Positions 57,795 through 64,000 of a stretch of DNA of 64,000 nt are shown piece after piece. Source of the DNA: JBIOXB01 sp050732395 (GTDB taxonomy: Bacteria > Zhuqueibacterota > Zhuqueibacteria > Zhuqueibacterales > Zhuqueibacteraceae); the NCBI GenBank assembly GCA_050732395.1, contig JBOHQX010000399.1:1-64000 (forward strand). Reading direction: 5' to 3'. Numbering within the stretch: position 1 is the first letter of the stretch; every line of letters begins with the position of its first letter. A program made the position numbers and the translations under genes. The notes beneath the pieces are model-generated. The model was not told the origin of the DNA. It saw only the letters and a program-made list of their open reading frames with translations, and did no database searches.

Positions 57795-59708
57795 ATGAGC
57801 CTGAAGACACGGTTGAGCAAGTGCCGCGAGGGATTTTCCAGCCTTGTGGCCGCAGCGGGTGTTTGTGTGTGGGTTGCAGTTGTGCCCGCGCAAACACTGG
57901 TCACGCCGAATCCGGCTGACGTGCTGGACGCGCGTTTGAATCTCGTCAATCCGGCGGCTGTGCCGTTTCAGGATGCCATCTTCAGCGCCGGTTTGCAAGC
58001 CTTGCACACCGGAGTCGGCGAGAATACCTTTTCCTTCCGCAATAATTTTTTCGGCATCACCACGACGGATCGGGAGTTGTTCGGCCTGAAAAATCTCGGC
58101 TGGGGCGTGCAGGGCCAGGTGCTCAACACGCCGGTCATGAACGATCTCTCCTTCAACGCGATCGCGAGCACGAAATTCGGCGAGCACGTCGGCTTCGGTG
58201 TGAGCCTGGGTGCGCTCAATCGTTCGTTCTCGAATTTCGAGGGCGCAGATATGAACGACCCGTTGCTGCAAAAAACCTCGGAGTGGGCGCCGATCAGCCT
58301 TGGAGCGGGCTTGTTCGTGAACGTGAATCGCTATCTCAAGCTCGGGGCCAGTGCGAACAAGATCAACCGGCCGAACCTCGCTTTTCAAGAGAACACCGAC
58401 GTTCGCCTCGATCGTTCCCTCGGCGCGGGTGCGATCGTGGGCTTTGATCATTTTTCCGCCGGCCTGTCCTTTTTCCACGAAAACAAAACGCTGTCTTCAC
58501 AGATTTTCCTGCAAGCGTTTGCGCTCGAGCGCGGCTATCTCAAAGTCGGCTACAGCTCCGAGGCCATGGCCTTCGAGGGGCAATTGCACGTGGTCAGCGG
58601 TGTGAGCCTGAATTATCGCTACAATTACCCGATCAACGATCTCGGAGCGGCCAGCAACGGCTCGCACGAGCTGGGGTTGATTTTTAATTTCAAAAAGCGC
58701 GCGCTGCCTTACGAGCCGGAATGGGTGACTGCCAACGTGCCGTTGCCGCCCGCCATCAGTCTGGCCGATGCTTTCACGGTTCATTCTTCGGTTGACACTG
58801 TTGCGATCGTCGATACCTATATTTCGCGCCAGATTGATACCCGCATCAGCGTGAAGGAACGCGCCGATTTGCCGCGTGCGATTTTTTATTCCGCCGGCAG
58901 CCCCCGTCCGGAGACACCGGATAAAGTTTTTCTGACCTCGCAACAAGTCTCCACGTACCGCGGCCGCATGAGCGCCGCCCGGCTGTTGGACAAGCTCGTC
59001 GCGGAAGAAAAGCAAAACGGCCGCGTCAGTGTGCCGCGCGACAGTGTCGCGATCATCAAAGAGATGGAAAAAAATCACACCAGGAATTACATGAGCGCGT
59101 TTCGTAATCTGGCCGGGCGCTTGCGCGACCCGAATTTCAGCACGACGGTGATCGTGCCGCCAGACGCGCGGCGCGCGCATTTGCTCTTGCGTTACCTCGG
59201 TCTGTACGGCCCGGTTACGGACAATTTGCTCGTGGCCGTGGCTGATTCCGCCAAGGCACAGCAACAGAACTATCTCGGCGCCGATTCGGTACGTACGCAA
59301 GATTTCGAGCGCAAATTCAGCGCTCCGGCCACGGTTTTTGATTTCAATTTGAATTTGGACGAAACCATCCGCTGGGGGCCGGTTTCCGGCACCCTCTTGA
59401 TCGAAGATGCTTCCGGTAAAGTCTGGTTCGATTCGACCGTGGCAAAACGCAGAAGCAAAAAAGATCAGCCGCAAATATTACAGCAGCTTGTGTGGGACTG
59501 GAAAGTGAAAGATGGTGGCTACCCCGACGCCGGCAATTATTATTACTACCTGGTATGGAAATCGGCGGATGGAAATACCTATCGTTCGCCGAAACGGAAA
59601 ATCGTGATTGACCGCCGGCCTGAGCGCATTTATCAGAAAGTACTGAAGCAATTGCCTGAGCAAATGCCTTCCGCCGGCGTGCAGGCAACGGTGCACTTGA
59701 ATCAATGA
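57795..59708 (+). CDS. PorP/SprF-like outer-membrane barrel with long C-terminal extension
   Basis: 637 residues with a signal peptide (GVCVWVAVVPA). Residues 40-310 resemble the PorP/SprF family that pairs with type-B cargo: LVNPAAVPFQDAIFSAGLQA, then FFGITTTDRELFGLKNLGWG and EHVGFGVSLGALNRSF, ending ELGLIFNFKK. PorP/SprF proteins are usually about 300-340 residues, so the remaining ~320 are extra. They include a helical Arg/Lys-rich part and a strand-rich end (GPVSGTLLIEDASGKVWFDS; PDAGNYYYYLVWKSADGNTY) similar to FlgD-like Ig units. The ATG overlaps nothing upstream but its stop overlaps the next gene (ATGA). Placement right after a type-B cargo is the diagnostic context. Confidence 0.75.
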   Translation: MSLKTRLSKCREGFSSLVAAAGVCVWVAVVPAQTLVTPNPADVLDARLNLVNPAAVPFQDAIFSAGLQALHTGVGENTFSFRNNFFGITTTDRELFGLKNLGWGVQGQVLNTPVMNDLSFNAIASTKFGEHVGFGVSLGALNRSFSNFEGADMNDPLLQKTSEWAPISLGAGLFVNVNRYLKLGASANKINRPNLAFQENTDVRLDRSLGAGAIVGFDHFSAGLSFFHENKTLSSQIFLQAFALERGYLKVGYSSEAMAFEGQLHVVSGVSLNYRYNYPINDLGAASNGSHELGLIFNFKKRALPYEPEWVTANVPLPPAISLADAFTVHSSVDTVAIVDTYISRQIDTRISVKERADLPRAIFYSAGSPRPETPDKVFLTSQQVSTYRGRMSAARLLDKLVAEEKQNGRVSVPRDSVAIIKEMEKNHTRNYMSAFRNLAGRLRDPNFSTTVIVPPDARRAHLLLRYLGLYGPVTDNLLVAVADSAKAQQQNYLGADSVRTQDFERKFSAPATVFDFNLNLDETIRWGPVSGTLLIEDASGKVWFDSTVAKRRSKKDQPQILQQLVWDWKVKDGGYPDAGNYYYYLVWKSADGNTYRSPKRKIVIDRRPERIYQKVLKQLPEQMPSAGVQATVHLNQ

Positions 59709-61453
59709 CCACTCTTGAGGACGATCATTTCTTGCATCCGGACGTGCAAATGAAAATACCTCCGCATTCTTCTCCTGCGCGCCGCATGGTTTTTCATCAT
59801 GCGCAACGTCGCTTAATGAGAAACTTTTTTTCCTGGTTCGGCGGGCGCCGATCGTCGCGAGCGGCTGCGCCGGAGTCGCGACCTCGAGGCCGCTCACGCG
59901 AAGATCAAATCACCATCGAAGTTCTGCGGTTTCGCCTCGCCGATCCGCAGGGCGTAACCAAAAAAGACGGCGCGATCACGTACAGCGCAGCTTTTCGCGA
60001 TTTCATCGTCCAACGTTACGAGCCCGAGCAACACAAGCTCACCCGCAGTGAATTCGCGCATGCGGCGGAAATTCCGTTCGATACGTTGTGTGACTGGCTG
60101 GCCGCGGCGGCGCAAGCATTCGAACCTCTCGCACCCCCGGGAGCGACGATCATTTCCGCTGCTGCCGCAGAACGTTTGCAGCATGAGCTGGAGAATGCCC
60201 AACCGGCTCCACGTTTTTCGTGGGCAATGTTCAGCGGATGGGTGCGGGCGCAATTCAGCCCCGAGGCTTTCACGTCCTTTTATTATCTGACCGACTATGG
60301 CCGGAAAGAGCTTCACCGCGTGTACCAGGAAAATATTTCACGCGGCCTGGTCATTGCCGCGGTGTTGCACGTTGCGGGAATTATGATTTATTGGTCGACC
60401 CTGGAACAAGGAGAGGATCCAAAGACGGTAACGATTTTCAAGTACGTGGAGATCGAGCCCAAAGTCGTTCCGGAGGAAAAGCGCTCGGCTCGCAGAAGAG
60501 TCGGTGGCGGTTCCTCCGCAGAAGCCGCTGCCCCCGGCGCCCCTGCACCCGGCCAGCCCGGTCCCGCAAGCGTTCCCGATAACTTCGTTCCCATGGCGGC
60601 AATAGAGCAATTGAAAGAAATCGCACAACTGGGCAGACCTTCGACGCCGGGTTTGGCGCCGCCGCAACGCATCACCTCCTCGTTGCATGCCTCCACGCTT
60701 CCCGAGCTCGACATTGGCAGCATAGGCTTTGCCGATATGAGCGCTCCGGACTATCAAAGTCCAGCCGGGATCGGATTGCCGAGTGCCTCGTCGCTGGGCA
60801 GAACGAATGGTCTTGGTGCAGATTTACCCGCAGCAAAAGTCGGTTATGGCGGCGGCGGAGTGCCAGGGGGTACTGGAGTCGGTGGCTCGGGCGGCGGTGG
60901 CGGCTATGGTTATGGCCCCGGGCGAGGAGCGAGAGGATCGGGGTATGGGCCTGCCAGTGGCACGGGGCTTAAGTCGGCAGTCGATCGCAAGGGCCAGGCG
61001 CCGCCGGCAAACAAAGTCGAAGTCAAAGAGAAGAATTTGGAGACCGTCGATCTCAATACCGTGTTCCTGGAATTGATTGAATGGTTGAAATCACATCAAT
61101 CCGAGCTCTCTCCCGTCTTAAAGCACTATCTGCGCTACCGCCCCGGTGATCTCACCGCTGACATTAAAATAGAGACGGCGCCCGTAGATTACGATCTGTT
61201 TATTTTGTGCAACGAGCATTCTCAGGACATTGGCATCCTGCTGGTTGAACAAGAGAGCGGTAACGCTATCATGCTGCGGGATACCGGCTTTCGCAAGAAG
61301 AGTTTCTATCTCAGCAAAGGCAGGGCGTCGCGCGATGAAGTGGACCACATTGTGTCATCGCTCACGATGCTCGAGAACAGCCCGACCCGAGCCGAAACTT
61401 CTCAGTTTTATAATATTTTCCTGTCATGGTGGGACAACAATAAGAACAAATGA
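59705..61453 (+). CDS. HTH-like / single-TM / glycine-rich-linker fusion protein, unknown
   Basis: 582 residues. Residues 60-150 read ITYSAAFRDFIVQRYEPEQH and KLTRSEFAHAAEIPFDTLCDWL, similar to the helix-turn-helix start of transposase or integrase proteins (SxEFxxFVLxxYxExH...SxxxFAxAAGIPxxTLxxW). A single transmembrane helix lies at about 219-234 (VIAAVLHVAGIMIYWS). The following part is rich in Pro, Ala and Gly, with a glycine stretch near 380-415 (YGGGGVPGGTGVGGSGGGGG), as in TonB-like linkers. The C-terminal domain (about 445-582) has KHYLRYRPGDLTADIKIETA and LVEQESGNAIMLRDTG, unrecognised. The start overlaps the barrel gene (ATGA) and its end overlaps the next (ATGA). A TonB-like or energy-coupling role is inferred only. 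Confidence 0.5.
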   Translation: MTTLEDDHFLHPDVQMKIPPHSSPARRMVFHHAQRRLMRNFFSWFGGRRSSRAAAPESRPRGRSREDQITIEVLRFRLADPQGVTKKDGAITYSAAFRDFIVQRYEPEQHKLTRSEFAHAAEIPFDTLCDWLAAAAQAFEPLAPPGATIISAAAAERLQHELENAQPAPRFSWAMFSGWVRAQFSPEAFTSFYYLTDYGRKELHRVYQENISRGLVIAAVLHVAGIMIYWSTLEQGEDPKTVTIFKYVEIEPKVVPEEKRSARRRVGGGSSAEAAAPGAPAPGQPGPASVPDNFVPMAAIEQLKEIAQLGRPSTPGLAPPQRITSSLHASTLPELDIGSIGFADMSAPDYQSPAGIGLPSASSLGRTNGLGADLPAAKVGYGGGGVPGGTGVGGSGGGGGYGYGPGRGARGSGYGPASGTGLKSAVDRKGQAPPANKVEVKEKNLETVDLNTVFLELIEWLKSHQSELSPVLKHYLRYRPGDLTADIKIETAPVDYDLFILCNEHSQDIGILLVEQESGNAIMLRDTGFRKKSFYLSKGRASRDEVDHIVSSLTMLENSPTRAETSQFYNIFLSWWDNNKNK

Positions 61454-62931
61454 AAGCACTCACCCTTGGCAGAATCATCCCGTTCTTATATAGCGGGGGG
61501 ATGGGATTATGGGTATTGGGGTGCGCGGGCCCGAAGATGAGCTCGAGTGCACGCGGGGTCTCGACGGCTGTGTTGGCGCGCGCAGATTCCATCGCGGCCC
61601 GCATGTTCGTGGCCAGGAAACAAGAACGCCAGGCGGAGACGCTGGGCCAGCAAGGTCTGCGGCATTTTCAAGCCTGTGATTCACTGTTGGCACTTTTGAA
61701 GAAAGAAACCAAGCAGCAGCTGCCACCTGAGCTTGACACACTCCACACGAACGGCGCGACCACTGCTCCGCCTGAGCACGCGACAAGCGCAGATAACGTG
61801 CGCCAGCGCCAGCTCGAGATCCAGTTCAGTTATCACCTGCAGGAGGCGCGACAGAATTTGGAGAAATCCCTCCGCCTCAATCCCTTCCAGCTCCGCACCA
61901 AGCATTTTTTGGCTGCTTCATATAAACAACTCGCCGAACGCTTTCCGCGCAGCATGTCTTATGAACAACCGGCGCGCCTTTGGACCGAATTGGCGCGGGT
62001 AGAGCCCGGGGAATATCTCCATTTTTACAATTTGGGTGAATGCAACTACGCCCAACACCAATGGGAAGAAGCTTGGAGAAACTTCAAGCAGTCGGAAGAA
62101 ATTCTTCTGGCCTCGACTGAGGTCAATGACCGGCGCCTGTGGAATCCTCAACTGTTGCCCGCGGCAACTTTGGACAGTCTCACGCTATTTTATGCAATTT
62201 ACTATCAAGGGCAATGTGCCATCAAGCGCTTTGACGACAAGCAGGCCCTGTTCAATCTCGAGCGCGCCAAGAATTTTGTGAATACGCCCGTGATCTTAGC
62301 CAGCATCGCCGAAGATATCCGTTGGATCAAATGGGATGAGGGCAATATCCTGGCCTCGGTCTACCGTGACTCCGCTTACGCGCTCACCGCGCAAGGCCGC
62401 TATGCGGACGCCGTCCAGGTTCATCAGAAACTATTGAACGAAATTCTGAAAACCAAACGAGCCCGGGATGAGATCATCTGGGACTATGCTGAAATTGAAT
62501 ACCACCAGCTTCATCGCAAGGAGCCAGCCATCGCACGGCTGGATGCAGCCTTGAAAACCATTGCCAAGGATGCAGAAGGCGCACCGCTGGATACCACCTA
62601 CAACCAGGATTTTTCCAACTATGGGGTGATGTGCTATAACCTGGGTATCGACACGCTGCGCGTCAACCGGCGCGTCGCGTATGACTACTTTGCGCGCGCC
62701 TCCGCGATTAAATGGAAGGACCGCGGCAAGAGCTATTTGCAAATGGCTGAGCTTTCCCACTCCAATGCCGATCTCTCCATCCGCGACGGCGAGCACGCGC
62801 TGGCTTTGGCCGACCAACTGAATACCGAACAGTTGAGAAAGCTCTACCGGCTCTTGATCGACAGCTATCGCCGCCGGAATCAAATGGACAAAGCCAAGGC
62901 GTATTTCGACAAACTTCGAAGTATGCCGTGA
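61450..62931 (+). CDS. TPR lipoprotein
   Basis: 493 residues. The signal ends in the lipobox LWVLGCAG, so acylation at Cys25 is likely. The mature protein contains tetratricopeptide-like pairs: LEIQFSYHLQEARQNLEKSL, LHFYNLGECNYAQHQWEEAW, YYQGQCAIKRFDDKQALFNL, DSAYALTAQGRYADAVQVHQ and the tail LLIDSYRRRNQMDKAKAYFD. The N-terminal ADSIAARMFVARKQERQAET block is repeated almost word for word in the next lipoprotein at 63771. Start overlaps the preceding gene (ATGA). A scaffolding role at the outer membrane in the secretion or surface assembly is inferred. No family name assigned. Confidence 0.75.
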   Translation: MKALTLGRIIPFLYSGGMGLWVLGCAGPKMSSSARGVSTAVLARADSIAARMFVARKQERQAETLGQQGLRHFQACDSLLALLKKETKQQLPPELDTLHTNGATTAPPEHATSADNVRQRQLEIQFSYHLQEARQNLEKSLRLNPFQLRTKHFLAASYKQLAERFPRSMSYEQPARLWTELARVEPGEYLHFYNLGECNYAQHQWEEAWRNFKQSEEILLASTEVNDRRLWNPQLLPAATLDSLTLFYAIYYQGQCAIKRFDDKQALFNLERAKNFVNTPVILASIAEDIRWIKWDEGNILASVYRDSAYALTAQGRYADAVQVHQKLLNEILKTKRARDEIIWDYAEIEYHQLHRKEPAIARLDAALKTIAKDAEGAPLDTTYNQDFSNYGVMCYNLGIDTLRVNRRVAYDYFARASAIKWKDRGKSYLQMAELSHSNADLSIRDGEHALALADQLNTEQLRKLYRLLIDSYRRRNQMDKAKAYFDKLRSMP

Positions 62932-62994
62932 ATGTAAGCGAGTTAGATTTGGCATTTACTGAATTTTATGCCCTACACGTTTAGACGCACATGC

Positions 62995-63022
62995 GTAACG
63001 TGTAAGGTGTAACGTGTAAAAA
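62995..63022. repeat. Degenerate tandem heptamer array in a leader
   Basis: Four heptamers of consensus GTAASGT (last one GTAAAAA) lie about 50 bases upstream of the gene at 63073. Same design as the arrays before guaA and lutA, but further from the start. Confidence 0.6.
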
Positions 63023-63072
63023 GTGTACTTAAAGGTTCCGAGAGTATACTCCAAAAAAGAGATCTGGAGCAG

Positions 63073-63774
63073 ATGAACCATTATTCCCATGTCTCGTTGA
63101 GAATGCGTCTGGCAGCGCTGGTTCTGGCTGCCGGCCTGCTGGGCACGGCTATGGCGCAGACCGACAAAGAAGTAATTGTTTCGCGCAAAGCCCTGCCCGT
63201 CGCCGTGATCAAGGATCATGGCACCATTCAGTTTTTTGTCGAACAATACTTCATCAGCGAAGACCGTATCGACAGCATGGAAGTCTTCGACATGAACGAG
63301 AACGGTTTTGACGACAAGGATATCCTCAAGATTTATCCCTCCGACCGGCTGGTGAATTTGAGCCAGGCCGAGACCGCGTTGGACGTGATGCGCAACTGGA
63401 AGCGCACCGGCTTCATCGAAGTGATCGGCGCCAAGAACCGATACGGCCAGATCGAAGTGCGCGAAAAAGAGTTTCCGGTGGCGCGGGAGATGCACGCCGG
63501 CCTGGTGCGCATGATTGAAGAGGTCTATCAGATTCGCGGCAAAAGGCTCAGCTTGTTCTTCGAGTTTGACGACGTGAAGGGCATTGCGGCCTTGAAGATC
63601 TGGGGATTCGGCGACAAAAGGGCGTTGCAAGATACGACGCGCGCATTCAAATTCCGCCATGATCTGCTTTTTTATACGCGCACGGATACCGTATACGTCA
63701 ATAAGCCGGTTTATGACGTGATTTACATCGAACAGACCAAGCGCGACACCGTTTACGTCAAGGAAGGCGAATGA
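63073..63774 (+). CDS. Secreted protein of unknown function
   Basis: 233 residues with a signal peptide (RMRLAALVLAAGLLGTAMAQ, cleavage after about 29). No recognised domain. The mature protein contains EDRIDSMEVFDMNENGFDDK (an acidic calcium-loop-like element) and DVMRNWKRTGFIEVIGAKNR; the ending VYVNKPVYDVIYIEQTKRDT, then VYVKEGE is strand-rich with repeated VY dipeptides. The stop overlaps the following gene (ATGA), so it is in the same operon as the next lipoprotein. A periplasmic or outer-membrane partner of the upstream system is inferred. Confidence 0.7.
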   Translation: MNHYSHVSLRMRLAALVLAAGLLGTAMAQTDKEVIVSRKALPVAVIKDHGTIQFFVEQYFISEDRIDSMEVFDMNENGFDDKDILKIYPSDRLVNLSQAETALDVMRNWKRTGFIEVIGAKNRYGQIEVREKEFPVAREMHAGLVRMIEEVYQIRGKRLSLFFEFDDVKGIAALKIWGFGDKRALQDTTRAFKFRHDLLFYTRTDTVYVNKPVYDVIYIEQTKRDTVYVKEGE

Positions 63775-64000
63775 TCGCAAAACATTTGACCCCGAGCATT
63801 GCGGTCGCAGCCAGCTTGGGTTTGGCGGCGATTCTGCTTTCAAGCTGCAGCTCCTCCCGCCCGGTCGCCCGCAACTTCGAGGCCGTGCGCGTGCCGCCGG
63901 GTATAACCCCATTGACCGCCGCGCACGCGGATTCTCTTGCGCTTCAGCTTTTCGTCTCACTGGAGGAAGAACGGCAGGCGCAAACTTTGACCGCACAAGC
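63771..64000 (+). CDS. Lipoprotein paralogous to the TPR lipoprotein, partial (runs off window)
   Basis: An ATG at 63771 overlaps the previous stop (ATGA). The first residues MIAKHLTPSIAVAASLGLAA, ILLSSCSSS have a lipobox (LSSC). The mature start reads TAAHADSLALQLFVSLEEER, then QAQTLTAQ, which lines up with ADSIAARMFVARKQERQAET of the lipoprotein at 61450: ADS-A---FV-----ERQA-TL. This is a clear paralogue in the same operon. Only 76 residues are in the window, so the rest of the protein and the downstream operon cannot be described. Confidence 0.75.
   Translation, partial: MIAKHLTPSIAVAASLGLAAILLSSCSSSRPVARNFEAVRVPPGITPLTAAHADSLALQLFVSLEEERQAQTLTAQ

Overview
This window is about 64 kb of a GC-moderate, gene-dense bacterial chromosome. 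The sequence points to the Fibrobacterota-Chlorobiota-Bacteroidota (FCB) superphylum, probably a poorly cultured lineage such as KSB1, Calditrichota or Ignavibacteria-like. The signs are a PorX-type regulator with a PglZ domain, a protein ending in the NYPNPFNPxT type-A sorting domain of the type IX secretion system (T9SS), a type-B-like sorting domain next to a PorP/SprF-like barrel, and an hpf-hprK pair. The lineage is inferred from gene families only.

Layout. 1-2.1 kb: end of a 3-hydroxyacyl-CoA dehydrogenase, an acyl-CoA dehydrogenase and nusB. 2.1-6.3 kb: a frameshifted TIR-domain gene, secA and an SPFH/band-7 remnant. 6.4-11.9 kb: smg-like DUF494, topA, xerC, hpf and hprK. 11.9-17.1 kb: a tightly overlapping operon porX-tsaE-tsaB-rimI-accD-surE. 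17.2-23.5 kb: guaA, glmS, a TPR plus periplasmic-binding protein and a small barrel protein. 23.6-27.3 kb: holA, then an ECF sigma factor, its zinc anti-sigma factor and a catalytically degenerate HtrA-like protein. 27.3-29 kb: two orphan microcompartment vertex genes split by a truncated Uma2 gene, then rdgB. 29-31.1 kb: an Ig-like lipoprotein and four tRNAs (Pro, Arg, His, Glu). 31.3-40.1 kb: DCC thiol oxidoreductase, LOG-family protein, DUF1318 lipoprotein, lutABC, a MASE1-PAS-PAS histidine kinase and an NAD-type isocitrate/isopropylmalate dehydrogenase. 40.2-42.7 kb: a more A/T-rich accessory island with a CDF transporter remnant, a Panacea antitoxin with an unrecognised partner, two small antitoxin-like genes and a WXXGXW-repeat protein. 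43-48 kb: a two-gene module of a 1241-residue metallophosphoesterase and a 434-residue protein of unknown function. 48-64 kb: T9SS cargo and envelope genes.

The most unusual material is at the right end. A 1814-residue secreted protein (beta-propeller plus twelve Hydin-like repeats plus sorting domain) is followed by a PorP/SprF-like barrel carrying a long extension, a transposase-like-HTH/single-TM/glycine-rich fusion, a TPR lipoprotein, a secreted protein and a second lipoprotein that resembles the first and runs off the window. Several of these genes overlap by ATGA. This looks like a dedicated secretion or surface-assembly operon built around one giant cargo.

Two features recur across the window. 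Candidate promoters follow TTGnnn, 16-18 nt, TATWTT. Degenerate tandem heptamer or octamer arrays occupy intergenic gaps, two of them ending five bases before a start codon (guaA, lutA) where a Shine-Dalgarno sequence would be expected. Composition statements are by eye; no database search was run.
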